Source: Burkholderia stabilis
GTDB taxonomy: Bacteria; Pseudomonadota; Gammaproteobacteria; Burkholderiales; Burkholderiaceae
DNA length: 64,000 nt
Assembly (NCBI RefSeq): GCF_001742165.1
Contig: NZ_CP016443.1
Span: 62,001-126,000, forward strand
Direction of reading: 5' to 3'
The translations under genes and the position numbers were made by a program. The first letter of the stretch is position 1, and every line of letters begins with the position of its first letter. The notes beneath the pieces were generated by a model. The model was not told the DNA's origin and made no database searches. It saw nothing but the letters and a program-made list of their open reading frames with translations. Positions 8,531 to 17,497 of the stretch are shown here, piece by piece.

Positions 8531-9607
8531 ATGAGCAACGATCGTCGTGGCCGCGCTGCCAAAGCCGGCAATGTATTGGCACTCGCCTTATCCGTGGCAA
8601 TGTCGTTTGTCGCAGTGCCGTCCGAGGCCCTCGCGGCCGCGGCGAGCGGCAGCTTGCCCGATCTGAAGGGCAAGTCGCTGATTTTTGCCGGCTTTGGCGG
8701 CGATCTACAGAAGAATGAAGATTACGCGTGGCTGAAGCCGTTCGCGGTGGCAACCGGCGTGAAAATCAGCCAGACGGATTCACCCGATCTCGCACGGCTT
8801 CAACTTCAGCAGCAGGCTAAAAACGTCGGTGTCGATGTTGTGGAAATCGAATCGTCGACGGTCAACGAAGCATGCGGCAAGGTATTCGTGCCACTCAATA
8901 TCGATCGATCCCAAATCGACCCGGCATTGGACTCGAATAAATGTGGCGTGCCCGTGGTCAAGTTTTCATACGTGCTGGCCTATAACTCGAAGGCCTTCCC
9001 GACGCCGCCGTCGAGCGTGGCCGACTTTTTCGACGTCAAGAAGTTTCCGGGCCGGCGTGGCGCGGTCAACAGTGTGAATAAAGGCCTGATCGAGGCGGCC
9101 CTGATTGCCGACGGCGTGCCCAGACACAAGCTTTATCCGGTCGACATTGATCGAGCGCTGAAGAAAATCGGCGACATCAAGTCATCGGTCGACTTCAAAG
9201 GTTCGTTTGCGCTGGTTCAGGACGCGCTGGCAAGCGGGGAGTTGTCATTGGCCGTGCTTCCCAACGGGCGGGCATTGAACGCTGCAAAAACCAACCCCGA
9301 TATCAAGGTCGTTTTCAAGGATGCCGTCACTCTGTACGACGATCTCGCCATTCCGGTCGGCGCAAAAAATATGGAGGCGGCAACGGCGTTTCTTCAATAC
9401 GTGGCGCGGCACGCGACGCAAGTCGCTTTAGCAGAACGCTTCCCTTATGGCGTGGGCACGAAGGGACCCGCTCCGCAACTCGGCGAACAGGCTCGTGCCT
9501 TTTATCCCGATACCTACTCGAATCAAATCCTGATTCAGGATCCGAAGTGGTGGGCTGCCAACGAAGCGACCGCGCAGCAGCGATGGGTCGAAACGTTTTC
9601 CAAATAG
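8531..9607 (+). CDS. Periplasmic substrate-binding protein, spermidine/putrescine type
   Basis: This 358-residue protein has an N-terminal signal sequence of about 36 residues (ALALSVAMSFVAV...ALAAA). The mature part (LIFAGFGGDLQKNEDYAWLKPFAVATGVKISQTDSPDLARLQLQQQ) resembles PotD/PotF-like class 1 solute-binding proteins, which also serve transporters for opines, phosphonates and amino-acid derivatives. It follows the ATPase gene by about 90 bp and precedes the permease genes by 19 bp. Context with an amidase and an aminotransferase suggests a nitrogenous compound, but the ligand is not readable. Confidence 0.88.
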   Translation: MSNDRRGRAAKAGNVLALALSVAMSFVAVPSEALAAAASGSLPDLKGKSLIFAGFGGDLQKNEDYAWLKPFAVATGVKISQTDSPDLARLQLQQQAKNVGVDVVEIESSTVNEACGKVFVPLNIDRSQIDPALDSNKCGVPVVKFSYVLAYNSKAFPTPPSSVADFFDVKKFPGRRGAVNSVNKGLIEAALIADGVPRHKLYPVDIDRALKKIGDIKSSVDFKGSFALVQDALASGELSLAVLPNGRALNAAKTNPDIKVVFKDAVTLYDDLAIPVGAKNMEAATAFLQYVARHATQVALAERFPYGVGTKGPAPQLGEQARAFYPDTYSNQILIQDPKWWAANEATAQQRWVETFSK

Positions 9608-9626
9608 ATGCGTCGAGGTAGATTCC

Positions 9627-10520
9627 ATGGAAGCTCCAACTTCAGCGAATGTGCCCATCGGCCTGCCTGCCAGAAAAGGTGGGGCGGGAGGTGATGTGTG
9701 GTGGGCAGTCGCAATTCCTGTCGTTGCATTTCTTGTCGTCCTGTTCGTTTACCCGACGGGAACGCTGCTCCTGAAAACGTTCTCCCAGTTCGATGCGCCT
9801 CAGCGCACGGGACTGGACAATCTGACCTGGTTTCTCGGCAACACGGCCAACATGACTATCCTGGCCCGGACATTCGTGGTTGCGGCCGTCAGCACTTGCC
9901 TGTCCGCATTGATCGCATTTCCCTACGCCTACGTTATGACGATCGTGACCCCGCGAGTTCGCACGTGGATGTTGGGCGCGGTTCTCGTCTCGATGTTTCT
10001 CGGGATTCTGCTGCGCAATTTTTCATGGGTGGTGTTACTGCAGTCCACTGGTCCTGTGAATGCGGTCCTTGCGTGGCTGGGAGTCGGCCGCGTCAGATTT
10101 CTGGGCACGGTGTCGGCGGTTCTGATGGGCATGGTGCACGTTCTGTTTCCCTACATGGTGCTGCCGCTTTACTCCGTGCTGCAGGCGATCGATCGCAGAC
10201 TGTTGCTGGCGGCCGAAAGTCTGGGCGCGCCGCCATCGAAAGCCTTCGTCCAGATCTATGTTCCGTTGGCGCTGCCGGGACTGATCGCAGGTGCAACGCT
10301 GGTTTTTGTGCTGGCACTCGGTTTCTACATCACGCCCGCTGTTTTGGGGTCGCCCCAGCAATCGCTCATGGCTCAAGTCATTTATTCGCAGTTTGAAAGA
10401 ACGGCAGCTTTTGGGCGTGCCGGCGCGATGGCACTGGTGCTGTCCATCGCGGCGCTCGTGATGGTCGCGCTGATGGCCCGGGTCAACCGCCGCAGCCGCC
10501 TGTATGGAGGCGCGGCATGA
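9627..10520 (+). CDS. ABC transporter permease, PotB-like
   Basis: This 297-residue inner-membrane protein has six predicted hydrophobic segments, beginning AIPVVAFLVVLFVYPTGTLL. The cytoplasmic EAA loop AAESLGAPPSKAFVQIYVPLALPGLIAG contacts the ATPase. The size and the large first periplasmic loop fit PotB/PotH-type permeases. Its stop overlaps the next start by ATGA (10517-10520), indicating translational coupling. Confidence 0.92.
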   Translation: MEAPTSANVPIGLPARKGGAGGDVWWAVAIPVVAFLVVLFVYPTGTLLLKTFSQFDAPQRTGLDNLTWFLGNTANMTILARTFVVAAVSTCLSALIAFPYAYVMTIVTPRVRTWMLGAVLVSMFLGILLRNFSWVVLLQSTGPVNAVLAWLGVGRVRFLGTVSAVLMGMVHVLFPYMVLPLYSVLQAIDRRLLLAAESLGAPPSKAFVQIYVPLALPGLIAGATLVFVLALGFYITPAVLGSPQQSLMAQVIYSQFERTAAFGRAGAMALVLSIAALVMVALMARVNRRSRLYGGAA

Positions 10521-11350
10521 GCGAGACCGAGTTCGGCGGAACCAGAAGCCAGCTCTGGCGATGGGGGCAGGGTGTCGTCTGCGTACTGATCGCGGCATGG
10601 CTGATTCTTCCGCTGATCACCATCGTCCCGATCAGTTTCAGCGTGCAGGACAGTTTTGCTTTCCCGCCACGGGCATGGACCTTAGATCGCTACAGATCAC
10701 TCGCCGAAGATCAATGGATCGAACCGATCCTGAACAGTTTGCTGGTCGCCTGCCTGACCGGCATTCAATGCGCGATCTTCGGCACGTTGGCGTCGTTCGG
10801 CATCGTTCGGAGCAGGTCCCGTTTTGTCGGCGTGGTGAGATTGCTTGTGCTTGCACCGCAAATCGTACCGATCGTGGTTGTCGGTTTGGGCATCTACCTC
10901 GTGTTCCTTCATTGGCACTTCACTGGAACGTGGTGGGGATACGCATTCGCGCACACGGTGCTGTGTTTGCCGTTTGTCGTCGTTCCCGTAACGGCGGCAT
11001 TGCAGGTATTCGATCAAAGACTGGAACTGGCTTCCGCCAGTCTTGGCGCCGGCCCCGTGGCAACGTTTCGGCAGGTGACTTTCCCATTGATCAGACCCGC
11101 CATCCTGAGCGGCACGTTGCTGGCGTTCCTTGGGTCGTTCGATGAACTCGTGGTGGCGTTGTTCCTGCAATCACCGTCGTTTCTGACATTGCCCGTGCAG
11201 TTGTATCGAAGCATGACCGACACGATCGATCCGACGGTTGCAGCAGTCGCGACGATCGAAATGACGCTGGTTGTCATAGGCGTCGTCGCAACGCAAATTT
11301 TTCATGGGAAGAAGCTCCGCTCCGCGGCTGCTTCGAACAAATCCCACTAG
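10517..11350 (+). CDS. ABC transporter permease, PotC-like
   Basis: This 277-residue partner permease has about six membrane segments (VVCVLIAAWLILPLITIVPISFS at the N-terminus) and an EAA loop, LASASLGAGPVATFRQVTFPLIRPAILSG. With the preceding gene it forms the usual PotB/PotC heterodimer. Translation is coupled to the upstream gene through the ATGA overlap. The hydrolase gene follows after 86 bp on the same strand. Confidence 0.92.
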   Translation: MSETEFGGTRSQLWRWGQGVVCVLIAAWLILPLITIVPISFSVQDSFAFPPRAWTLDRYRSLAEDQWIEPILNSLLVACLTGIQCAIFGTLASFGIVRSRSRFVGVVRLLVLAPQIVPIVVVGLGIYLVFLHWHFTGTWWGYAFAHTVLCLPFVVVPVTAALQVFDQRLELASASLGAGPVATFRQVTFPLIRPAILSGTLLAFLGSFDELVVALFLQSPSFLTLPVQLYRSMTDTIDPTVAAVATIEMTLVVIGVVATQIFHGKKLRSAAASNKSH

Positions 11351-11436
11351 GCGACCCGATGAACGTTCGGCGGCATCGCTTCGCGCGGTGCTGCCTGGTC
11401 AGGTCGTATGCCAGGCTGTTTTCCAAGGAGTTTTAT

Positions 11437-12654
11437 ATGCATCAACCTCGTCCCACTTCGCTGCCGCGCCCCAGCGACGCGGAATTGCGTGAGCGACAAA
11501 CTCGTGCTCTTGAATCGGCGCTGCGCGCCGGCTTCGATGGTCTTATCGTATGGGGCCGAGGCGCCACCAACGTCGATGGCTGTGCGGATCTGCTCTATCT
11601 CACCAACCACATCTCGACGGTCAGTCATATCCCCGACAGCGACGCGCATCGCGGCAGAGGACACGCGGCCCTGGTGCTGGCGCCTGGGCGCGATCCGGTT
11701 CTCGTTACCGACGCGTACGATATCGATCCATCCATCGTTGGCGTGAGCGACATCCGGATGTCGACATACGTTGATCGCGATACCGCACGCGTCGCGCTCG
11801 AATCCGGATTGGGCGGTCGCAAAATTGGTCTGGCGGGTCAGACTGGGTTGCTTCATAGCGCCGCCGTTTGCATGTCGCAGGAACTGGGCGGCGCGACGTC
11901 GCTCGAGCCAGCCGATTTCATTTTAACGGCGCTGCGCCTCGTGAAAAGCCCGCACGAAATCGAACTGCTGAAGGATGCGTCGAGGATTGGTTGCGAGTGG
12001 ATGCAGGTGGTACTCGACGCCGCACAACCTGGCCGTACCGAAGGCGAGGTTGCCGGCGAGGGACTTCGCTGGTTTGCCGCGAGTGGCGGGTGGGCCTACG
12101 ATGTCGCAATCTCGAGCGGGCCGTGGGCGCACCGGTATCGTCACCGGCAGGCATTGCCGACATGGGATTCCACGCGCCGGATCGAAGCGGGCGATCTGCT
12201 TCACGTGGACCTCTGGGGGCCTGCCGCCCATGGCTACTACTGCGACTTGACCCGATCCATCGTCGTCGGGAAAAAACCGACGGATCCACAGCGCAAACTG
12301 CTTGAAGACGCGGTCCAGCTCGTCGAGACCGTGATCGAAACCGTCGAGCCGGGGCGTCGGCTGTCGGATCTGTATGCGGCGGGCGTACGGTGCATGGAGC
12401 GCCGGGGCGGCGGCGGCTCGGCGTTCTCCGCCATGGTCCCGTTCTTCGGACATTCACTCGGACTGGAATGCGAAAGCCCGTTTATCACCGAGTCGGCACA
12501 TGAAGTCATCGTGCCCGGCATGGTTCTGGCAATCGAATGTTTCCTTGGCGAGGGAGACGGTCGAGGCGCTGGTTTCGAGCATGTGATTCACGTCCGGGAA
12601 GACCGTGTCGATATTTTGACGGACGGGGTCGCATCGAGGCCGTGGCTCGCCTGA
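11437..12654 (+). CDS. M24 (creatinase/Xaa-Pro peptidase fold) metallohydrolase
   Basis: This 405-residue pita-bread enzyme carries all five metal ligands: Asp258 (HVDLWG), Asp270 (YYCDLTR), His339 (FGHSLGLE), Glu367 (LAIECFL) and Glu381 (GFEHVIHV). The N-terminal half is the creatinase-type domain. Family members cleave Xaa-Pro bonds, creatine, ectoine or related amide/amidine bonds. The ATG at this position has AAGGAG 7 nt upstream; an earlier in-frame ATG adds 26 residues without homology and lacks an SD. It is the last gene of the importer operon and probably cleaves the imported molecule. It converges with the LacI gene. Confidence 0.88.
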   Translation: MHQPRPTSLPRPSDAELRERQTRALESALRAGFDGLIVWGRGATNVDGCADLLYLTNHISTVSHIPDSDAHRGRGHAALVLAPGRDPVLVTDAYDIDPSIVGVSDIRMSTYVDRDTARVALESGLGGRKIGLAGQTGLLHSAAVCMSQELGGATSLEPADFILTALRLVKSPHEIELLKDASRIGCEWMQVVLDAAQPGRTEGEVAGEGLRWFAASGGWAYDVAISSGPWAHRYRHRQALPTWDSTRRIEAGDLLHVDLWGPAAHGYYCDLTRSIVVGKKPTDPQRKLLEDAVQLVETVIETVEPGRRLSDLYAAGVRCMERRGGGGSAFSAMVPFFGHSLGLECESPFITESAHEVIVPGMVLAIECFLGEGDGRGAGFEHVIHVREDRVDILTDGVASRPWLA

Positions 12655-12662
12655 CGGTCTAT

Positions 12663-12684
12663 CGCGGCTGCGGGCTCAGCCGCG
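12663..12684. terminator. Hairpin between convergent genes
   Basis: Arms CGCGGCTG and CAGCCGCG flank a 6-nt loop, overlapping the 3' end of the LacI gene just after the M24 stop. There is no U-run, so a terminator role is only likely by position. Confidence 0.4.
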
Positions 12685-13674
12685 CAACGCTGGCGCCGAG
12701 CGTCTGATGATGATATCGGTGGCGACCAGTTGTTGCGCGGGTGGCTGAGCCCCCTTGATGCTGTCAATCAGGGTGGCAGCTGCGAGCACGCCGACTTGCT
12801 CGGGGTGCTGGTGGGTAGCGGTAATGGAAGGCTTCGTATCGGCAAGGTCGGGGCTGTCGGATGCACAGAGCAAAAGAATATCGCCGGGAACCTTGAGACC
12901 TCGAGCTTGCAGGCGGGATAGCACGGCAATGGCCAGTTTGTCGCTCTGGGTAAGGATCGCGTCGGCGTTACGACTCATGACGGCGTCGAGCGCCTCGTCG
13001 ATCGATTTTTCATCCATGCCGCCGCATAGCTGCAGGAAAAACACCGACTCGGTATCGTCCGCCCATTGTTCCGCGCCAACACGCATGTCATTCGAGTAAC
13101 TCTTGGCGGTATCGAACGCCAGCATGGCCAAGGCGCTACCGGGACGCACCGTGCGCGCAAGCATTTGCCGGGTGCCTCGCGTATTGTCGTCATCCACCCA
13201 GGGCTCCTGACCATTCTCAATATCGCGGCCAATGGTAATCACGAAGGTGCCGCTTTCCCGAAGGCACTTCAACACCGGGTCCCGCGCGACCGGGTCGACC
13301 ACGATCGCGCCGTCCAATGGGATCGGCATGGTGGAAAGGGCGTCCGCGTTGTAGGGCAGCAGGACCAATGCGTAGCCCGCGGCCAATGCTGTTTCGGTCG
13401 CCTTGTTGGCGATCGTCGACCAGTACCAGGCGGTGGACAACGTGGCGGATGGAGCAGGTGAAATCACCAGTCCGAGCAGGCCAAGGCCGCTGCCACGGAG
13501 ACCTCTGGCGAGCGCATTGGGCCGATAGCCGAGTTGGTTCGCAACTTCCCGCACCCGGGCTCGGGTCTCGGCGGAAAGCCTCCCTTTGCCCGAAAGGGCA
13601 TCTGACACCGTCGTCGGCGTGACGCCTGCGGCGGTTGCAACGTCTTTGATCGTGGCGCGTGTCGATCGCTTCAT
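12676..13674 (-). CDS. LacI-family transcriptional repressor
   Basis: This 332-residue protein begins MKRSTRATIKDVATAAGVTPTTVSDALSGKGRLS, a LacI helix-turn-helix, with the hinge LGYRPNALARGLRGSG. A periplasmic-binding-like ligand domain follows. The start is chosen so that the HTH begins at residue ~8; a frame extending 16 codons further has no better SD. Three LacI-type palindromes (around 5940, 6187 and 13935) mark its probable regulon: the aminotransferase operon, the importer operon and the amidase. A degenerate half-site at about 13768-13780 (AAGAAACGGTC) near its own start could allow autoregulation. The inducer is presumably the imported compound or a metabolite. Confidence 0.9.
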   Translation of the reverse strand: MKRSTRATIKDVATAAGVTPTTVSDALSGKGRLSAETRARVREVANQLGYRPNALARGLRGSGLGLLGLVISPAPSATLSTAWYWSTIANKATETALAAGYALVLLPYNADALSTMPIPLDGAIVVDPVARDPVLKCLRESGTFVITIGRDIENGQEPWVDDDNTRGTRQMLARTVRPGSALAMLAFDTAKSYSNDMRVGAEQWADDTESVFFLQLCGGMDEKSIDEALDAVMSRNADAILTQSDKLAIAVLSRLQARGLKVPGDILLLCASDSPDLADTKPSITATHQHPEQVGVLAAATLIDSIKGAQPPAQQLVATDIIIRRSAPALRG

Positions 13675-13891
13675 GAGTTTTTTCGTATCGCTAATGGGAC
13701 GGCTATCCGAAGCGCGCTGCACTTCACTGCCGCACGACAGCGGCGTGCCGGCCGTTTTGCTCTCGTTAAGAAACGGTCAAGCGGTACCGTCGGCAAGCCA
13801 ACCGCGAATCATTGTAGCTGATCGATTCTGCTGGTTCGCCTCAATTCACCCGCCGACACGCGCAACGGAGACAGCGTAAGTTCGCAGTGCC

Positions 13892-13943
13892 TTGACAGAA
13901 CGGCGATGCTAAGCCAGACTTTGATGAAGAAACGTTTCTTCAA
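13892..13943 (+). promoter_or_regulatory. Amidase promoter region with perfect 18-bp LacI-type operator
   Basis: TTGACA at 13892-13897 is a consensus -35, and a weak -10 lies around 13915-13921. The perfect palindrome TGAAGAAACGTTTCTTCA (13926-13943) sits at the expected transcription start. It is the best of the three cluster operators and lies 52 bp before the amidase ATG. Confidence 0.75.
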
Positions 13944-13994
13944 GCGTTTTTTTCAAATTTCTACTGTTTAGCCTGGTGCGTTGAGGGAAAACCA

Positions 13995-15422
13995 ATGAGT
14001 GTGGAATTCGGACCCTGGTCGTCGGTCAGGGAGCTCGCCGACGCGGTACGGCGTGGAACAATAACCGCGTCGGCGGTCGTGGAGGCGTCCCTGGCGCGTT
14101 CGGTCCAGGTCCAGCGAACGCTCAATTGTTTTGCCGAGATCGATTTTCATGGCGCGCGTCGTAGCGCAGCGGAACTGGACCGGCGTAGAGCGCGTGGCGA
14201 ACTGCTCGGACCGTTGGCCGGCGTGCCGGTCGCGATCAAGGATTGCACGCCGGTTCGGCAACTGGGAAACCGGTTCGGATCACTTGCTTTCGAAGATGAA
14301 ATCGCGCTCGAGGATGCGATCGTTGTGGAAAGGCTCAGACAGTGTGATGCGATCATTGTCGGCAAGACCACGTTGTCGGAATTCGGCTCCAGCAGCTTTT
14401 GCGACAGCGCGTTGCATGGCGTCACACGCAATCCGTGGAATCCGGATAAAACGCCGGGTGGCTCCTCGGGTGGCTCTGCGGTAGCGGTCGCGACAGGTTG
14501 TGTCGCCATCGCGGAGGGAACGGACATGGGGGGCTCGGTTCGGATTCCCGCGTCCTGCACGGGTATCGTGGGATTGAAACCTGCCTTCGGGAGGATTCCG
14601 ATCGAAGATCAACCATCCATGATCGACGATATTCAGCACCATGGTCTGCTGACCCGCAACGTTGCCGATCTCGCGGCGGCGCTCCCTTATGTGTGCGGTC
14701 CCACTGACTGCGATCCTTCGTCGTACGTGCCAGCGCTGCCGCGACTGGACATCGAATCCGGCGTCGAGGGCATGCGCATCGCGCTGAGCATGGATCTTGG
14801 CTTCTTTGAGGTGGAGCGGGAAGTCATCGATCGCTGCGAGCAAGTCGCGGAGAAATTGACGCGTGCAGGAGCCATTGTTACGCCTGTCAAACTAGGCTGG
14901 GACCGATCAATCGCAGACGGGTGGGTGCGTCATTGGCACGTGTATCTGTCGGCGTTCTATGGAGAGCATCTGGACCGACTCGGTGCGGCGGCGGATCCGC
15001 GACTCGTTGAAGTTGTGGCAAAGGGGCGCTCATACGATGCGGTCTCGATCAAACGACTCGACGTCATTCGCAAACGCCAGTGGTCCGTGTTGGTAGACGT
15101 GTTCGGAACCTACGACGCGATGATCAGCCCCACGATGACTCGACCGGCAGTAGGCGTCGAAGAAGACGACGCGGCTTATCACGCGGCGACGGAAGGTGGG
15201 CGCAAACGAGGTCTGGACATGACTTCCGTTTTCAACTGGGTGCCGTGGTGTCCCGCTGTCAGCGTCCCTTGCGGTTTGTCCGCGAGCGGGCTTCCTGTTG
15301 GCGTTCACATTGCGTCGCCAGCATTTCGGGAAGATATTGCGCTGCGGCTGGCGCATGCGATTGAGGAAAAATATCCGTTTGCCTATCCGCCCGGTTGGCA
15401 CCCGGAAGGCCTGGCCGTTTGA
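13995..15422 (+). CDS. Amidase, amidase-signature (AS) family
   Basis: This 475-residue enzyme carries the complete Ser-cisSer-Lys triad: Lys82 in PVAIKDCTPV, cis-Ser157 in TPGGSSGGSA, and nucleophile Ser181 in GTDMGGSVRIPAS. AS enzymes hydrolyse carboxamides in the cytoplasm, for example mandelamide, indoleacetamide or aryl amides, but also serve as GatA. A GatA role is unlikely because GatB/C are absent and the gene is single and LacI-controlled. With the aminotransferase and hydroxyacid oxidase it suggests breakdown of an amide of an amino or hydroxy acid. It is the last low-GC gene before the composition changes. Confidence 0.9.
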   Translation: MSVEFGPWSSVRELADAVRRGTITASAVVEASLARSVQVQRTLNCFAEIDFHGARRSAAELDRRRARGELLGPLAGVPVAIKDCTPVRQLGNRFGSLAFEDEIALEDAIVVERLRQCDAIIVGKTTLSEFGSSSFCDSALHGVTRNPWNPDKTPGGSSGGSAVAVATGCVAIAEGTDMGGSVRIPASCTGIVGLKPAFGRIPIEDQPSMIDDIQHHGLLTRNVADLAAALPYVCGPTDCDPSSYVPALPRLDIESGVEGMRIALSMDLGFFEVEREVIDRCEQVAEKLTRAGAIVTPVKLGWDRSIADGWVRHWHVYLSAFYGEHLDRLGAAADPRLVEVVAKGRSYDAVSIKRLDVIRKRQWSVLVDVFGTYDAMISPTMTRPAVGVEEDDAAYHAATEGGRKRGLDMTSVFNWVPWCPAVSVPCGLSASGLPVGVHIASPAFREDIALRLAHAIEEKYPFAYPPGWHPEGLAV

Positions 15423-15905
15423 AATCGCAACGGCTCGACCGGTAAATTTCAAGGTTGAAATTTCGACAGTGTTGTCGCAGTCGAATCCTGCCGAGCATGA
15501 CGAAGACGAGGGCAAAGATGAATCTGCATTGATGCTTTGCGCCGCGTGTACTTGGCAGGCGCTGATTCGTGTTTCAGTATCGCTCCGATCCGGCATTTCT
15601 GTCGCGCGATATATTGCTGCGAAAGCGACTTCGTTGGTTCCTGCCGTGAGCCTGTTCGGCAGACGACACCATTGCCTGATTGCCACAAGCCAGAGACGGT
15701 CTACTGGAGTCGAGCGGGAGTCGTGTCACTCCCGAGTCTGCTGCAATAACGGCATGCTCGCCGCTTCCGGGAACGCTTCACGCCATTTCCATGCAAAGCA
15801 TGCGAGCGGCCTCTGCCGGCAGATCACGGGCAGCGGCGCCCGCTCGCAGGTGTTCCGGTTCGAGCCCGGTGGACGGGGCGGCCGTCGGCGCCGGGCGACA
15901 AACCG
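15423..15905. other. Intergenic region of about 480 bp, no convincing gene
   Basis: Open frames exist on both strands here but I recognise none, and none has a convincing SD. A perfect palindrome stands at 15444-15463. The base composition changes from the moderate GC of the catabolic cluster to the high GC of the following genes within this stretch, so it may hold the cluster's right boundary. Confidence 0.5.
15444..15463. repeat. Perfect inverted repeat after the amidase
   Basis: AAATTTCAA and TTGAAATTT flank a GG centre, 21 bp past the amidase stop. The tiny loop makes a classical terminator unlikely; it may be a protein site or a boundary relic. Confidence 0.5.
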
Positions 15906-16910
15906 TCAACCCACTTCGAGGATGATCTTTCCGGTCGTGTTGCCGGTCTCGATTGCCGTATGCGCATCTGCTGCCGCTTCCAATGCATAGGTGCCGCCGA
16001 TCAGCGGCTTCAGCGCGCCGGTCGCCAACAGGGCAAACAATTCGCCGATCGTCCGACGCACGACTTCGTCGGTCAGGAATGCGTACAACGCAAAACCGGA
16101 TATCGTTCGGCAACCGAATATCAACGTATTCATCAAGGTCTCGTCGACCGTGAGCAAGCGGCCGCTTGCCGCGCCATAAGCGACAAAACGGCCATGCGGA
16201 GCGAGCCCGTTTGCGAGCGTGCGCGCGACGTCGCCGCCGATCGAATCGAACACGACGTCAAAGCCCGTTTTGCCGGTCGCTGTATTCAACTGGTCGGCCC
16301 ACGCGTCGTCACGGTAGTTGACCGCGTGATCGGCACCGAGCGATTGCACGATCTGCCGCTTCGCGTCCGACCCGGCCAATCCGGTGATCGTTCGCGCGCC
16401 GTCGAGTCTGGCCAGTTGCATCAGTATCGAACCGACGCCACCAGCCGCCGCGCTGATCGCGACCGTTTTTGCGGCGACGGGCGTCTCACGCAGCAGTATT
16501 CGGGCAACCAGGCCTTGCAGCATGACGGCAACCGCGTCGTCATCCGAAACCGCGTCGGGGATCGCGACGATCAACGCGGCGCGAAGCGTCACGAATTCCG
16601 CGTAGCCGCCCGTCGCCCGCATCGCGCCGAACAGCGGTGCGGCAACACGCTCGCCGACCCGGACGCCCCGCACCTCTGCGCCGACGGCCTCGACGATGCC
16701 GACGACCTCCGAGCCCGGTATGGCAGGCAGGGCCAGCGCCGGACCGGGGTAGGTGCCGGCGCGTTGCAATGTTTCCGCGAAATTCAGTCCGACGCGCGTG
16801 ACGCGCACCAGGACTTCGTCGACGGCAGGTGTCGGACGGTCGATTTCAACGGGGCGGAGCACGGCGGGTTCGCCGAGGCGATCAATCTGGATGGCGCGCA
16901 TCGAGTTCAT
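15906..16910 (-). CDS. Zinc-independent quinone oxidoreductase (MDR superfamily)
   Basis: This 334-residue protein has the medium-chain reductase fold. An N-terminal GroES-like domain (MNSMRAIQIDRLGEPAVLRPVEI) precedes the NADP-binding AAAGGVGSILMQLARLDGA. There are no structural or catalytic zinc cysteines, so it belongs to the quinone reductase branch, which reduces quinones or enones with NADPH. The ATG at 16910 is preferred; a second ATG three codons on is possible. It follows the DoxX and OYE genes on the same strand and probably shares their LysR-controlled transcript. Confidence 0.88.
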   Translation of the reverse strand: MNSMRAIQIDRLGEPAVLRPVEIDRPTPAVDEVLVRVTRVGLNFAETLQRAGTYPGPALALPAIPGSEVVGIVEAVGAEVRGVRVGERVAAPLFGAMRATGGYAEFVTLRAALIVAIPDAVSDDDAVAVMLQGLVARILLRETPVAAKTVAISAAAGGVGSILMQLARLDGARTITGLAGSDAKRQIVQSLGADHAVNYRDDAWADQLNTATGKTGFDVVFDSIGGDVARTLANGLAPHGRFVAYGAASGRLLTVDETLMNTLIFGCRTISGFALYAFLTDEVVRRTIGELFALLATGALKPLIGGTYALEAAADAHTAIETGNTTGKIILEVG

Positions 16911-16992
16911 GGTGAGGTTCCGGTAGGCGCGGAGGTATCCGCTTTCAGGAGAAGGTGACGTGGCGGCGCGATTCGCTGCGCCGTCGGATGAA

Positions 16993-17424
16993 TCAGTCCG
17001 GTTGCGTCGCTCGATCAAACGACGCACGGCCCGCGCCGTTCAGGACGAGGGCCAGCAGGCCGCCCGCCATCGACAGGTTCATCATGAAAAAGGTTTGCTG
17101 GGTCTGGTCGCCGCCGCCATGGAAGATCACCGCGGCGATGACCGAAAAGATGGCGAGTCCAAGCGCGGCGAGACGCGTCATGAAGCCGGCGATCAGCGCG
17201 AGACCGCCGACGACTTCGACGACGATCACGAGCGGAAGCAGTGCGCCCGGCACGCCCATGTGTTCCATGTATTGCTGCGTGCCCGCGTAGTTGAAAATCT
17301 TGCTGATGCCCGCGCCGAGATACACGCCGGCGATGAGAATCCGCACCAGGACTGACAGGATGACGTTGACGGCCGGCGTCTGCACGGTCGTGTGATACAG
17401 CGCACGGTTGATCGATCGGATCAT
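16993..17424 (-). CDS. DoxX family membrane protein
   Basis: The 143 residues contain four hydrophobic segments (VILSVLVRILIAGVYLGAGISKIF, LLPLVIVVEVVGGLALIAGFM, LAALGLAIFSVIAAVIFHG, a final LSMAGGLLALVLNG). AGISKIFNYAGT and GGLALIAGF are typical of DoxX/DUF417-like proteins, which are often encoded beside redox and stress enzymes. The ATG has AAGGA 7 nt upstream. It lies between the OYE and quinone oxidoreductase genes (73- and 82-bp gaps) in the same direction. Its precise function is unknown. Confidence 0.88.
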   Translation of the reverse strand: MIRSINRALYHTTVQTPAVNVILSVLVRILIAGVYLGAGISKIFNYAGTQQYMEHMGVPGALLPLVIVVEVVGGLALIAGFMTRLAALGLAIFSVIAAVIFHGGGDQTQQTFFMMNLSMAGGLLALVLNGAGRASFDRATQPD

Positions 17425-17497
17425 GATGGTTCCTTGTTTGAAGATTGGCCGGGGGGCGACCCGGCGGTGTGTCGTTCGGAGCGTCGGGATGCCGCGT

